The notes under the pieces: model-generated
The model's database searches: none
Told to the model about the DNA's origin: nothing
What the model saw: only the letters and a program-made list of their open reading frames with translations
Shown: one piece after another, positions 7,948 to 16,457 of the stretch
Position numbering within the stretch: the first letter of the stretch is position 1
Layout of the letters: each line of letters starts with the position of its first letter
Position numbers and translations under genes: made by a program
Origin: Pseudomonas helmanticensis
GTDB lineage: Bacteria; Pseudomonadota; Gammaproteobacteria; Pseudomonadales; Pseudomonadaceae
Reading direction: 5' to 3'
NCBI RefSeq assembly: GCF_900182985.1
Contig: NZ_FXUY01000001.1
Span: 372,001-436,000 of the forward strand
DNA length: 64,000 nucleotides

Positions 7948-8070
7948 TTGACTCAATTGCGTGGGAACCGGCCCGCCAGCAATAACGACCCCCAACCTCC
8001 CCAAACATTTGGATCTCCACCCCGGAATGTTAGGCTCCCCCCAATCCCTGCATTCTGTGAAGGAAGGCTT

Positions 8071-8787
8071 ATGTTGAAGGTGTTCGCTCTACTGACGCTG
8101 CTGGCGTCTACCGCCGTTCAGGCGCAAACCACGCTGCAATCCGATCTCCCGCTGAAGTACCTCGAGCAGGTTCACCCTGACGCCGAGCCGCGGCCGTTGG
8201 TGATTTTTCTGCACGGCTACGGCAGTAACGAAGCGGATCTGATCGGAATGAAATTCCAGCTTCCGGCGCAGTACAACTATCTGTCGGTGCAGGCGCCATT
8301 GTCGTTGGGCGAGGATCGCTATCAGTGGTTTCGCAAGAAGGGCGAGGGCGCTTACAACGGCGAGACGGATGATTTGCAGGCCAGCGGGCAGAAGCTGCGC
8401 GACTTCATTGCGCAGGCGGCGAAGAAGTATCACGCTGCGCCGGACAAGGTCTACCTGATCGGTTTCAGCCAGGGCGCGATGATGACGTACGAGGTCGGTT
8501 TGCGTGCGCCGGTGGCGGTGGGCGGGATTGCGGCGTTGAGTGGGCGTGTGTTGCCGGTGTTGAAAAACGAGTTGAAGGCTGAGCGACAGCCGCTGCCGCT
8601 GCACATCTTTATCGGCCACGGTACCGCCGATGATCGTGTGCCGTATCACGACGGCACCGCGGCCAATGACTTGCTGCAAAAGCTTGATTACAAACCCGAG
8701 TTCCACGCTTATCCCGGTATCGGCCACAGCATCAGTGCGGCCGAACTGCGGGATTTGAATGGCTGGTTGCAGCAACTCAATCCTTGA
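8071..8787 (+). CDS. exported alpha/beta-hydrolase (carboxylesterase/phospholipase family)
   Basis: 238 residues. Signal peptide (1-19, ending AVQA), then an esterase domain: oxyanion region VIFLHGYGSNEADL, nucleophile elbow GFSQG with the catalytic Ser, acidic region GTADDRVPY and a terminal His in GIGHSIS. This is the abhydrolase_2 fold that cleaves short acyl esters; the natural substrate is unknown. A longer frame opens at 7948, but ATG 8071 is preceded by GAAGGAAGG and yields the signal peptide. Its 3' end overlaps the convergent next gene by 11 bp. Confidence 0.85.
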   Translation: MLKVFALLTLLASTAVQAQTTLQSDLPLKYLEQVHPDAEPRPLVIFLHGYGSNEADLIGMKFQLPAQYNYLSVQAPLSLGEDRYQWFRKKGEGAYNGETDDLQASGQKLRDFIAQAAKKYHAAPDKVYLIGFSQGAMMTYEVGLRAPVAVGGIAALSGRVLPVLKNELKAERQPLPLHIFIGHGTADDRVPYHDGTAANDLLQKLDYKPEFHAYPGIGHSISAAELRDLNGWLQQLNP

Positions 8788-9340
8788 GGATGGTTTTAAC
8801 CACGGCATCGTGACCTTTCTTGTCGCTGGCGCGGGAGATCACCTGAACCAGCGCCATTTTTGTGCCGGAGCCGGCCATCAATGTGGTGTTGAGGGTCTGG
8901 CCGCCGCCTTGGGTGGCGGTGCTGTCGACCTGGCGCAGGCCGAGGCCGGTGCCTTTCTGGGTCAGGCTTTTTTCGCTGAGTTTGTTGAAGTCCGGCAGGG
9001 CTTTGCGCTGGTCTTCGATGAAGCTCGCGACGCTGCCGTCGAGGAATTCGCCGTCGTTGTCCTTGACGTTCTGGCCTTCGGCGATCTGGTTTTCGGCGGC
9101 GATCACCACGGTTTTGGTGGACTCGTTCGTATACATCGTGCCGGTGGCGCCGCCGGGGCTCGCCGGTAACGGATCAGCCACAAAGCCTTTAGGCAGAGTG
9201 AACGTGAACTTGCCGCCGAGCAGCGAGACTTGCTCGGTCGTGGTTTTTTCCTTGGCTTTGGCAGCCTGAGCGTTGATGGCGCCGAGACCGGCGACGGCCG
9301 CCAGCAACACGATGACGGCTTTCTTGCTCAACAATGACAT
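8777..9340 (-). CDS. exported protein of unknown function (DcrB-like size)
   Basis: 187 residues with a cleavable signal peptide (1-26, INAQA|AKAKE). The mature protein has a beta-rich pattern (VSLLGGKFTFTLPKGFVADP ... GTMYTNESTKTVVIA ... DGSVASFIEDQRKALPDF) that recalls periplasmic DUF1795/DcrB-type proteins, but I do not recognise a firm family. No cysteines or catalytic motif are evident in the mature part. It is transcribed toward the esterase gene, and upstream lies another - strand gene 80 bp away. The role is unknown. Confidence 0.75.
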   Translation of the reverse strand: MSLLSKKAVIVLLAAVAGLGAINAQAAKAKEKTTTEQVSLLGGKFTFTLPKGFVADPLPASPGGATGTMYTNESTKTVVIAAENQIAEGQNVKDNDGEFLDGSVASFIEDQRKALPDFNKLSEKSLTQKGTGLGLRQVDSTATQGGGQTLNTTLMAGSGTKMALVQVISRASDKKGHDAVVKTILKD

Positions 9341-9420
9341 TCGAATCTCCGAGGGATGGACGCGCTAGGCGGGCGATCATCCCACGCAGCACGCTGTCAC
9401 TCCAGCGCGGTTCGTCAGGG

Positions 9421-10203
9421 TTACTGTGCCTGCTGCTGTTTCGCCACCGGCCGGGCCAGCAGTTGCCGGGTCACGCCGAGCATGGCCACGGAGACGGCCA
9501 CGCCGACCGCGAATCCGCTCAGTCCCAGGGTGGGCAGGGTCAATGCCGCCACCAGGCAGAACGCCGAAAACGAATACATACCCGTCGCGGTTGCCCGTAA
9601 CAGCACGGCAGTAAACGCCGGGCCACGGGTTTGCTGGGAAAACACCGCCATCACGCTGCCGAGCACCGGGAACACCGCGAGCAGGCCGCTCCAGCGTTCG
9701 CCGACGGTGCTGGCCAGCAGGGTCACCAGCAGCGTCAATGCGGCGCCGGCAATCATTCGCCAGATCAGTTTGTCCGACTTCGGCGCCGGGCCACTGAGCA
9801 CCGGCTGCACGTCGGGAAACAGGTACGGCGCCGCCAGCAGGGCGATCGCTGCGGCGGCTATCGAGAACGGCAGCGACGTCGGAAGCAACGACAATACCAA
9901 GGCCAACAGCGCCCAGACCGACAGCGAAATCACCAGCGCCCAAGGCCAGTTTGCCCGTTGCGCGACCTGCGCGTAGGTGATGCAGAAGGCAATCATCGCG
10001 AACATCGCCGACAACGCCGCCACGGCCGATTGCGCGGCAAACTGTGGGCCCTGTTCGATGGCAAGGAAAAACAGAATCGGCCCGACCACCACCGGCAATC
10101 CCGACAGCCATCCGGCCACGCTGGGTCCCCAGCGCTTGCCAGCGAGGGAAATCAGCAGCAGAAAACCAGGAATCAGCAGCAGTTTGAGAATCAGCACGCG
10201 CAA
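9421..10203 (-). CDS. polytopic inner-membrane protein, function unknown
   Basis: 260 residues, almost entirely hydrophobic, with about eight predicted membrane helices and short loops. The first helix starts at residue 3. Conserved-looking features are GPSVAGWLSGLPVVVGPILFF in helix 2 and the internal similarity with GERWSGLLAVFPVLGSVMAVF in the second half, which suggests two inverted or tandem halves of about 130 residues. No ABC, MFS or enzyme motif is visible. The gene stands alone, 80 bp upstream of the exported protein on the same strand. Confidence 0.8.
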   Translation of the reverse strand: MRVLILKLLLIPGFLLLISLAGKRWGPSVAGWLSGLPVVVGPILFFLAIEQGPQFAAQSAVAALSAMFAMIAFCITYAQVAQRANWPWALVISLSVWALLALVLSLLPTSLPFSIAAAAIALLAAPYLFPDVQPVLSGPAPKSDKLIWRMIAGAALTLLVTLLASTVGERWSGLLAVFPVLGSVMAVFSQQTRGPAFTAVLLRATATGMYSFSAFCLVAALTLPTLGLSGFAVGVAVSVAMLGVTRQLLARPVAKQQQAQ

Positions 10204-10343
10204 ACCTCCGTCGGACGAGTGAGGGCCACGTTAGCATTGCCGCCGGCAGATTGCTGCATTGTCAGACAGAAATTGTATACAAAACTATAGCGATGAAGCC
10301 GGCTATGCTCTGATTATCAGGGCTTGCCGGAGTCGCTACCGCG

Positions 10344-10880
10344 ATGAACAGAACACCCAAGGTGTTGCGTGGATGCTGCGGCATCGGCTTGTGGGCCTTG
10401 TTGTTGACGCCGACGTGGGCCAATTGGCAGGACGCGGTGCCTGGTGCGCAGATCATCGGTTCCGGCGACTTCAGCGTGTTCGGTTTCGATGTGTACAACG
10501 CGCGGCTGTGGAGTGCCGCGCGACCGTTGGCCGAGGGGCAGCCGTTTGCCCTGGAGCTGATTTATCGCCGCAGCATCTCGCGCGAGGACCTGGTGAACGC
10601 CAGCGTCGACGAAATCAAACGCTTGGCCGGCGCCAACGTCAGCCCCGCGCAACTGGCCGGCTGGCAGATCCAGATGCAGCAATCGTTCATCGATGTGCAG
10701 GCCGGCACGCGGATTACCGGGGTGTATCTGCCGGGGCAGGGCGCGCGGTTTTTTGTCGGTCAGCAGTTGCAGCATGAAATCGATGATCCGTTGTTTGCCC
10801 GGGCGTTCTTCAGTATCTGGCTTGATCCGCGCACACGCAGCCCCGAATTGCGGGAGCAGTTGTTGGGTGTGAATCGCTAA
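10344..10880 (+). CDS. exported chalcone-isomerase-like protein
   Basis: 178 residues with a signal peptide (about 1-26, TPTWA|NWQ). The mature part reads as the bacterial chalcone-isomerase-like family: SGDFSVFGFDVYNARLWS at the start, ALELIYRRSISREDLVNAS, PGQGARFFVGQQLQHEIDDP and a FFSIWLDPRT end. Members keep the fold of plant chalcone isomerase, but bacterial ones have no established flavonoid substrate and some are thought to bind fatty acids. Monocistronic; followed by a REP pair. Confidence 0.8.
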   Translation: MNRTPKVLRGCCGIGLWALLLTPTWANWQDAVPGAQIIGSGDFSVFGFDVYNARLWSAARPLAEGQPFALELIYRRSISREDLVNASVDEIKRLAGANVSPAQLAGWQIQMQQSFIDVQAGTRITGVYLPGQGARFFVGQQLQHEIDDPLFARAFFSIWLDPRTRSPELREQLLGVNR

Positions 10881-10881
10881 G

Positions 10882-10981
10882 GTCAAAAGATCGTCCGAAC
10901 GCGGCCCGAGCCTCCGGCAGCTCCTACATTTGAAATGCGTACCCTGTAGGAGCTGCCGCAGGCTGCGATCTTTTGATCTTC
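10882..10981. repeat. REP pair, family A (left arm interrupted)
   Basis: The right arm (10950-10981) is a full GTAGGAGCTGCCGCAGG...TTTTGATC unit. The left, inverted arm has GTCAAAAGATCG at 10883 and GGCAGCTCCTACA at 10917 but about 20 extra bases between them, so it is a degenerate partner. Confidence 0.8.
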
Positions 10982-11038
10982 TAGCCAGCAACTGAAACGT
11001 CTAAGCTGCATCTTTCCGACTTGTTTCTGGATGTGTGC

Positions 11039-12358
11039 GTGAAATTCAGTTTGCCCAAAATCGCCACCGCGCCGTTTTGTCCGCCGGAAGTGGCCGGCAG
11101 CGTCGCGGTGGATCCGAGTGCCCCATTCTTCAAGCGCGTGTTGCGTTTCGCCGGCCCCGGTTTGCTGGTGTCGATCGGCTACATGGATCCGGGCAACTGG
11201 GCGACCGCCATCGAAGCCGGTTCGCGTTTCGGTTACAGCCTGTTGTTCGTGGTGTTGCTGGCGAGTCTGGCGGGCATGGTCGTGCAATGTCTGTGTTCGC
11301 GCCTGGGCATCGCCACCGGACGCGATCTCGCGCAGCTGTCGCGCGAACGCTACAGCACGCCGGTCGCCCGCTTGCAGTGGGTGTTGGCGGAGATTTCGAT
11401 CATCGCCACCGACCTTGCCGAAGTGCTCGGTTGTGCGCTGGCGTTTCACTTGTTGCTTGGCTGTTCGCTGACCTTCGGCATTGCCCTGACGGCGTTCGAC
11501 ACCTTGCTGGTACTAGCCCTGCAGAACCGTGGCTTCCGCCGACTGGAAGCGATCATGCTGGTGCTGGTCGCGACCATCGGCGTGTGTTTTTTCGTTGAGC
11601 TGATGCTGATCAAACCCTATTGGCCGGACGTCTTTCAAGGTTTCAAACCCTCTCTGTCAGCCATCAGCGATGCCGCGCCGTTGTACCTGGCCATCGGCAT
11701 TCTCGGCGCGACGGTGATGCCGCATAACCTCTACCTGCACACCTCGATCGTGCAGACGCGCATGATCGGCAAGGATCTGGCCAGCAAGCAGGACGCTGTG
11801 AAGCTGGCGCGCATCGACACCATCGGTTCGCTGGCGCTGGCATTGCTGGTCAACGCGGCGATTCTGATTCTCGCGGCAGCGGCGTTTCATCAGTCGGGGC
11901 ATACCGAGGTGGTCGATATCCAGGACGCCTATCACTTGCTCGATCCGCTGGTTGGTGGGGCATTGGCCAGCGTACTGTTCGGCGTGGCCTTGCTCGCCTC
12001 GGGGCAGAGTTCAACCTTCACCGGCACCATCGCCGGCCAGGTGATCATGGAGGGTTACCTCAACCTGCGGATTCCGTGCTGGCAGCGGCGCCTGATCACC
12101 CGGGGGCTGGCGCTGATTCCGGCGTTTATCGGCGTGTGGCTGATGGGCGATAACGCGGTGGGCAAGTTGCTGGTGCTGAGTCAGGTGGTGTTGAGTTTGC
12201 AGCTGCCGTTCGCGTTGTATCCGCTGATCCGCATGACCAATGACCAACAGCTGATGGGGCCGTTTGTGAATCGGCTGCCGACGCGGGTGTTGGCGTGGGG
12301 GTTGTTTGTGGTGATCAGTGGGGCGAATGCGTGGTTGATCCTGCAATTGGCTGACTGA
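11039..12358 (+). CDS. mntH: MntH, proton-coupled manganese/iron transporter (Nramp)
   Basis: 439 residues with 11 or so membrane helices. The two Nramp metal-site motifs are present: DPGNWAT in helix 1 (Asp50) and MPHNLYLH in helix 6 (about 227-234). The protein imports Mn2+ and other divalent metals with protons across the inner membrane. The start is uncertain: the frame opens at TTG 11021; GTG 11033 and GTG 11039 follow, and 11039 (MKFSLPK) gives the usual length. The gene follows a REP pair directly, so its promoter may lie within or before the repeat. No MntR box was identified. Confidence 0.92.
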   Translation: MKFSLPKIATAPFCPPEVAGSVAVDPSAPFFKRVLRFAGPGLLVSIGYMDPGNWATAIEAGSRFGYSLLFVVLLASLAGMVVQCLCSRLGIATGRDLAQLSRERYSTPVARLQWVLAEISIIATDLAEVLGCALAFHLLLGCSLTFGIALTAFDTLLVLALQNRGFRRLEAIMLVLVATIGVCFFVELMLIKPYWPDVFQGFKPSLSAISDAAPLYLAIGILGATVMPHNLYLHTSIVQTRMIGKDLASKQDAVKLARIDTIGSLALALLVNAAILILAAAAFHQSGHTEVVDIQDAYHLLDPLVGGALASVLFGVALLASGQSSTFTGTIAGQVIMEGYLNLRIPCWQRRLITRGLALIPAFIGVWLMGDNAVGKLLVLSQVVLSLQLPFALYPLIRMTNDQQLMGPFVNRLPTRVLAWGLFVVISGANAWLILQLAD

Positions 12359-12382
12359 GGTTTTGTGGTGTGAGGGCTGGCC

Positions 12383-12459
12383 CCATCGCGAGCAGGCTCA
12401 CTCCTACAGGATCGGGTTCACAAATCCCTTGTAGGAGTGAGCCTGCTCGCGATGGCGTC
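12383..12459. repeat. REP pair, family B
   Basis: Inverted arms ATCGCGAGCAGGCTCACTCC and GGAGTGAGCCTGCTCGCGAT separated by a short AT-richer loop. They match exactly over the arms and can fold as one long hairpin. Confidence 0.92.
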
Positions 12460-12488
12460 AAAACATTCAACAAATATTTCGAACAGAC

Positions 12489-12530
12489 AAAAAAATACCC
12501 GGGGCAACGCAAGTCGCCCCGGGTTTTTTG
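12489..12530. terminator. bidirectional rho-independent terminator
   Basis: A GC stem CCCGGGGC / GCCCCGGG with loop AACGCAAGTC, preceded by A-rich sequence and followed by GGTTTTTTG. It sits between convergent mntH and atoB and has T-tracts on both strands. Confidence 0.85.
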
Positions 12531-12584
12531 TTGCCGAAAAACGGCGGATGTCGTGGATCCGCCGCCCTCCGTTGAACCCTTTGC

Positions 12585-13766
12585 TTAAGCCCGTTCCAGT
12601 GCCAAAGCCACACCCTGACCGCCGCCGATGCACAGGGTCGCCAGACCCTTTTTCGCATCACGCTTGATCATTTCATGCAGCAGCGTCACCAATACACGGC
12701 AACCCGACGCACCGATCGGGTGACCCAGTGCGATGGCGCCACCGTTGACGTTGACCTTGTCCAGATCCCATTGCAGATCCTTGGCCACCGCCAGCGATTG
12801 CGCGGCGAAAGCTTCGTTGGCTTCGATCAGGTCGAGTTGCTCGATGTTCCAGCCAGCCTTGTCGAGGCAACGGCGGGTCGCCGATACCGGGCCGATGCCC
12901 ATGATCGCCGGGTCAACGCCCGCGTTGGCGTAAGCAGCGATTTTCGCCAGCACCGGCAAACCGAGGGCTTTGGCTTTTTCCGCGCTCATCAGAATCACGG
13001 CGGCGGCGCCGTCGTTCAGCGACGAAGCATTACCGGCGGTGACGCTGCCGTCCTTTTTGAACGCCGGGCGCAGTTTCGCCAGCGATTCGGCGCTGGTGTC
13101 ACCGCGCGGTTGCTCGTCGACCTTGAACGCAACCGGATCGCCCTTGCGCTGCGGAATCAGGATCGGGGTGATTTCATCGACAAAGCGACCGGCCTCGATG
13201 GCGGCGGCGGCTTTCTGCTGCGAGGCGGCAGCGAAGGCGTCCTGCTGCTCGCGGCTGATCTCGTACTTGTCGGCGAGGTTCTCGGCGGTGATGCCCATGT
13301 GGTAGTCGTTGAATGCATCCCACAGACCATCGCTGATCATGGTGTCGACGATTTGCGCGTGGCCCATGCGCAAACCGGTGCGGGCGCCCGGCATCACATA
13401 GTTGGACAGGCTCATGTTTTCCTGGCCGCCGGCGATGATCACGTCGGCATCGCCGCAGCGGATCGCTTGCGCGCCCAGGTGCAGAGCCTTGAGACCCGAA
13501 CCGCAGACCTTGTTCAGGGTCATCGCCGGTACCGCGTGGGGCAGGCCAGCCTTGATCGCCGACTGACGCGCCGGGTTCTGACCGGCGCCGGCGGTCAACA
13601 CCTGGCCCATGATCACTTCATCGACCTGCGCCCCGTCCAGACCGGTCTGCTCAAGCAACTGGCGGATCACCGCCGCGCCCAGATCCACCGCGGAAACGCT
13701 GGCCAGGGATCCCTGGAAACTGCCGATCGCGGTACGCGTGGCGGCAACAATTACGACGTCTTGCAT
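12585..13766 (-). CDS. atoB: AtoB, acetyl-CoA C-acetyltransferase (thiolase)
   Basis: 393 residues, the usual length of biosynthetic-type thiolases. Catalytic residues are visible: acyl-Cys88 in NKVCGSG, His349 in [10 protein letters not shown] and Cys379 in LCIGGGQG. It interconverts two acetyl-CoA and acetoacetyl-CoA. Start ATG 13766 ([15 protein letters not shown]) has a GAGGA site at proper distance and follows the upstream stop by 11 bp; the frame extends five codons further. It is the last gene of dhcA-dhcB-atoB, where acetoacetyl-CoA made by the CoA-transferase would be cleaved to acetyl-CoA. Confidence 0.95.
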   Translation of the reverse strand: MQDVVIVAATRTAIGSFQGSLASVSAVDLGAAVIRQLLEQTGLDGAQVDEVIMGQVLTAGAGQNPARQSAIKAGLPHAVPAMTLNKVCGSGLKALHLGAQAIRCGDADVIIAGGQENMSLSNYVMPGARTGLRMGHAQIVDTMISDGLWDAFNDYHMGITAENLADKYEISREQQDAFAAASQQKAAAAIEAGRFVDEITPILIPQRKGDPVAFKVDEQPRGDTSAESLAKLRPAFKKDGSVTAGNASSLNDGAAAVILMSAEKAKALGLPVLAKIAAYANAGVDPAIMGIGPVSATRRCLDKAGWNIEQLDLIEANEAFAAQSLAVAKDLQWDLDKVNVNGGAIALGHPIGASGCRVLVTLLHEMIKRDAKKGLATLCIGGGQGVALALERA

Positions 13767-13777
13767 TTTCGAATTCC

Positions 13778-14443
13778 TCACTCGGCAGCGAACTGCATTT
13801 CCGGTACGTGATCCGGGACGATCAGTTTACCAGCGGTTTTGGCGACGATTTCCTCGACGCTGACGCCAGGTGCGCGTTCCTTGAGGACAAAAGCGCCATT
13901 TTCGATTTCCAGATAGGCGAGGTCGGTCAACACGCGTTTGATGCAACCGGCGCCAGTCAGCGGCAGACTGCATTTGGCCAACAGTTTCGACTCACCGTCC
14001 TTGGAGGCGTGGGTCATGATGACGATGATGTTGTCCGCGCCGGCCACCAGATCCATCGCGCCGCCCATGCCCTTGACCAGTTTGCCGGGGATCATCCACG
14101 AGGCGATGTTGCCTTCGACGTCGACTTCGAACGCGCCGAGCACGGTCAGGTCGACATGGCCACCGCGGATCATCGCAAAGGATTCGGCGGAGTTGAAAAT
14201 TGACGCGCCGATGCGTGCGGTCACGGTCTGTTTGCCGGCGTTGATCATGTCGGCATCGATGGTGTCTTCAGTCGGAAACGGACCCATGCCGAGCAGGCCG
14301 TTTTCCGATTGCAGCATGACTTCCATGCCTTCGGGAATGTAGTTGGCGACCAGGGTCGGAATGCCGATGCCGAGGTTCACGTAGTAGCCGTCCTGCATTT
14401 CGCGGGCGACGCGCTGAGCCATTTGTTCGCGGGAAAGTGCCAT
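13778..14443 (-). CDS. dhcB: 3-oxoacid CoA-transferase subunit B (DhcB type)
   Basis: 221 residues. The [10 protein letters not shown] motif contains the catalytic Glu (about 47) that forms the CoA thioester in family I CoA-transferases. It pairs with the A subunit encoded 24 bp upstream to move CoA onto acetoacetate or dehydrocarnitine. The order LysR / A / B / atoB is that of the P. aeruginosa dhcR-dhcA-dhcB-atoB cluster for carnitine breakdown, which is why this symbol is used; a ScoB/AtoA activity on acetoacetate is the alternative. Confidence 0.88.
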   Translation of the reverse strand: MALSREQMAQRVAREMQDGYYVNLGIGIPTLVANYIPEGMEVMLQSENGLLGMGPFPTEDTIDADMINAGKQTVTARIGASIFNSAESFAMIRGGHVDLTVLGAFEVDVEGNIASWMIPGKLVKGMGGAMDLVAGADNIIVIMTHASKDGESKLLAKCSLPLTGAGCIKRVLTDLAYLEIENGAFVLKERAPGVSVEEIVAKTAGKLIVPDHVPEMQFAAE

Positions 14444-14467
14444 GTTTTTATTCTCCGTCAGCCTGAA

Positions 14468-15166
14468 TTATTTGCGGATGGTGCGCTGTTCGATGCGTTT
14501 TTCGAACGTGCCGCAAATGACCCGATCGACGTAGATGCCCGGGGTGTGAATGTGCGCCGGGTCGAGTTCGCCGGGTTCGACGATTTCTTCGACTTCAACC
14601 ACGGTGATCTTGCCGGCGGTGGCGGCCAGCGGATTGAAGTTCTGCGCGGTGTGGCGGTAAACGACGTTGCCGAAGTGGTCGGCTTTCCAGCCTTTGACGA
14701 TGGCGAAGTCGCCAGTGATGGATTCTTCCATCAGGTACTTGCGACCCTTGAATTCACGTACTTCCTTGCCCTCGGCAACCGGGGTGCCGACGCCGGTGGC
14801 GGTGAAGAAGGCGGGGATGCCGGCGCCGCCCGCGCGCATTTTCTCGGCGAGGGTGCCTTGCGGGGTCAGGATGACTTCGATTTCGCCTTTGAGCAGTTGC
14901 TCTTCGAACAGCTTGTTTTCGCCGACGTAGGAGGCGATGACTTTGCTGATCTGGCGATCGGTGAGCAGCACGCCGAGGCCAAAGCCGTCGACGCCGCAGT
15001 TGTTGGACACGACAGTGAGGTCGCGGGTGCCTTTGCGCTTGATCTCGGCGATCAGGTTTTCCGGAATGCCGCACAGACCGAAGCCGCCGGCGATGACGGT
15101 CATGCCGTCCTCAAGCCCGGCCAGGGCTTCCTCATAGGAACTCACGCGCTTGTCGAAACCTGCCAT
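14468..15166 (-). CDS. dhcA: 3-oxoacid CoA-transferase subunit A (DhcA type)
   Basis: 232 residues. It has the glycine-rich CoA-binding region [18 protein letters not shown] near the N-terminus and [12 protein letters not shown], typical of AtoD/ScoA/DhcA alpha subunits. ATG 15166 is preceded by AAGAGGTG, whereas the longer open frame extends into intergenic sequence. First gene of the three-gene operon; together with DhcB it forms a heteromeric cytoplasmic transferase. A LysR gene lies 316 bp away in the opposite direction and is the likely regulator. Confidence 0.9.
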   Translation of the reverse strand: MAGFDKRVSSYEEALAGLEDGMTVIAGGFGLCGIPENLIAEIKRKGTRDLTVVSNNCGVDGFGLGVLLTDRQISKVIASYVGENKLFEEQLLKGEIEVILTPQGTLAEKMRAGGAGIPAFFTATGVGTPVAEGKEVREFKGRKYLMEESITGDFAIVKGWKADHFGNVVYRHTAQNFNPLAATAGKITVVEVEEIVEPGELDPAHIHTPGIYVDRVICGTFEKRIEQRTIRK

Positions 15167-15304
15167 ATGCACCTCTTTTATTATTTGCGGGCGGCTGGCT
15201 AGCCGAATGGTTGGAGTGTCTCGCTGGCGGATATATTTGTTAAGTTGATTTTTAAGGTTAATTGATAGATAAAACTCAATAGTCGCGTTATGGCGTGCTG
15301 CTTT

Positions 15305-15409
15305 GATCGTTCCCCACGCTCGGCGTGGGAATGCCTCTAGGGACGCTCCGCGTCCAGTGATGCGGAGCGTCACGGGCTGCATTCCCACGCAGGAGCGTGG
15401 GAACGATCA
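15305..15409. repeat. long palindromic repeat (GATCGTTCC...GGAACGATC type)
   Basis: Outer arms GATCGTTCCCCACGCTC and GAGCGTGGGAACGATC, each with its own inner hairpin (CACGCTCGGCGTG; CCACGCAGGAGCGTGG), and a central GGACGCTCCGCGTCC palindrome. This resembles a dispersed intergenic element common in this genus; one copy in the window. Confidence 0.8.
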
Positions 15410-15418
15410 TAATCAACA

Positions 15419-15451
15419 TCAAAAGATCGCAGCCTGCGGCAGCTCCTACAT
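15419..15451. repeat. single family-A REP unit
   Basis: ATCAAAAGATCGCAGCC followed by TGCGGCAGCTCCTACA, unpaired, reading on the - strand. It lies immediately upstream of the LysR start region. Confidence 0.85.
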
Positions 15452-15482
15452 GGCCCACAGGTATGTCCTGAGGTTTGAGTAT

Positions 15483-16364
15483 ATGACCATCAAACAGATC
15501 CGCGCCTTTCTCGCCGTCGCGCATAGCCTGAGTTTCGCCGTGGCCTGCGAGCGGTTGCACCTGTCGCAATCGGCCTTGAGCCTGACCATCAAGGCGCTGG
15601 AGGAAGGTTTGGGCGGGCGCCTGTTCAGCCGCAACACGCGCAACGTCGCGCTGACCCCGGAAGGCGAGTCGCTGCTGCCATTGGCCCGACGGTTGATCGC
15701 CGACTGGGACAACGCCGGAGACGAAATGCGCCAGCGCTTCAGCCTGCAACGCGGGCGGGTGACGCTGGCGGCCATGCCGTCATTTGCCGGTAACCTGCTG
15801 CCACCGATTCTGAAAACCTTTCGTGCGCGTTATCCGAACGTCAACGTCACGGTCAACGACGTGATCAATGAGCAGGTGCTGGAAATGGTCCGCGATCGCC
15901 AGGTTGAACTCGGCGTGGCGTTCGAACCGATGCAGAACACCTCGATGACGTTTACGCCGTTGTACATGGATCGTTTTGTGGCGGTGGTGCCAAAGGATTC
16001 GCCGCTGGCCGGGCGCAACGAGATCGATTGGCAGACCTTGTTGCAGGAACCGTTCATTACCTTGCAACGACCGTCGACGGTGCGGGTGATGCTCGAGGAG
16101 CACTTGCAGGCGCGCGGGAAGAAGTTGCCGGTGGAGTTTGAAAGTCATCAATTGGCCACGGTCGGCAGGATGGTTGCCAGCGGGCTTGGGGTCAGCGCGG
16201 TGCCAGCGTTGTGCGCCGAACAGATGCTGGAACTCGGCGCGCACTGCCTGATACTCAACGACTCGGTGGAACGGAACATCGGCGTGCTGACCGAACCGGG
16301 CAATGAACTCTCGGCAGCGGCGCAAGCGCTGTTCGATATCCTCCAACAGGAACACTACGCCTGA
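15483..16364 (+). CDS. LysR-family regulator (DhcR-like)
   Basis: 293 residues. N-terminal winged helix (IKQIRAFLAVAHSLSFAVAC ... LHLSQSALSLTIKALEEGLG), then the LysR effector-binding domain from about residue 90 (GRVTLAAMPSFAGNLLPPIL). Divergent position beside dhcAB-atoB fits the P. aeruginosa DhcR arrangement, so it probably controls that operon in response to a carnitine-derived or ketone-body intermediate; this is inference. Start ATG 15483; a longer open frame reads through the REP and palindrome and is rejected. Confidence 0.85.
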   Translation: MTIKQIRAFLAVAHSLSFAVACERLHLSQSALSLTIKALEEGLGGRLFSRNTRNVALTPEGESLLPLARRLIADWDNAGDEMRQRFSLQRGRVTLAAMPSFAGNLLPPILKTFRARYPNVNVTVNDVINEQVLEMVRDRQVELGVAFEPMQNTSMTFTPLYMDRFVAVVPKDSPLAGRNEIDWQTLLQEPFITLQRPSTVRVMLEEHLQARGKKLPVEFESHQLATVGRMVASGLGVSAVPALCAEQMLELGAHCLILNDSVERNIGVLTEPGNELSAAAQALFDILQQEHYA

Positions 16365-16378
16365 AACACACCCCACCG

Positions 16379-16457
16379 TGTAGGAGCTGCCGCAGGCTGC
16401 GATCTTTTGATGTTGTTGTTCAAGATCAAAAGATCGCAGCCTGCGGCAGCTCCTACA
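16379..16457. repeat. REP pair, family A, supplying the sirtuin stop codon
   Basis: Two arms GTAGGAGCTGCCGCAGGC... in inverted orientation around a short loop, with near-perfect pairing. The TAG stop of the - strand sirtuin gene (16453-16455) is the first TAG of the right arm. Confidence 0.93.

Larger units (their letters stand above)
7376..8070. other. gene-free, repeat-rich gap after the curli operon
   Basis: No convincing gene in 695 bp. A small hairpin (GGCC-TTCG-GGCC) follows the csgG stop but lacks a T-tract. About 7460-7700 is a block that I recall as dispersed in Pseudomonas genomes (CTTACGGCGGGTCAC ... AAAAAGTAACCAAAA ... CGGATCAATCCCTTCACTC). REP-like sequences follow to 7947. Confidence 0.7.
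15167..15482. other. divergent control region between dhcA and the LysR gene, with inserted repeats
   Basis: 316 bp. The first 130 bp next to dhcA are AT-rich and probably hold its promoter; a clear LysR box could not be assigned. The rest is occupied by a large palindromic element (15305-15409) and a single family-A REP half (15419-15451) that ends about 30 bp before the LysR start. Confidence 0.7.

Noticed and set aside
7948..8070. Longer N-terminus for the exported esterase
   Set aside because: Adds 41 unlikely residues before a normal signal peptide; the ATG at 8071 has a good ribosome-binding site.
16379..16457. REP pairs as CRISPR repeats
   Set aside because: They occur as isolated inverted pairs, not direct repeats with unique spacers, and no cas gene is present.
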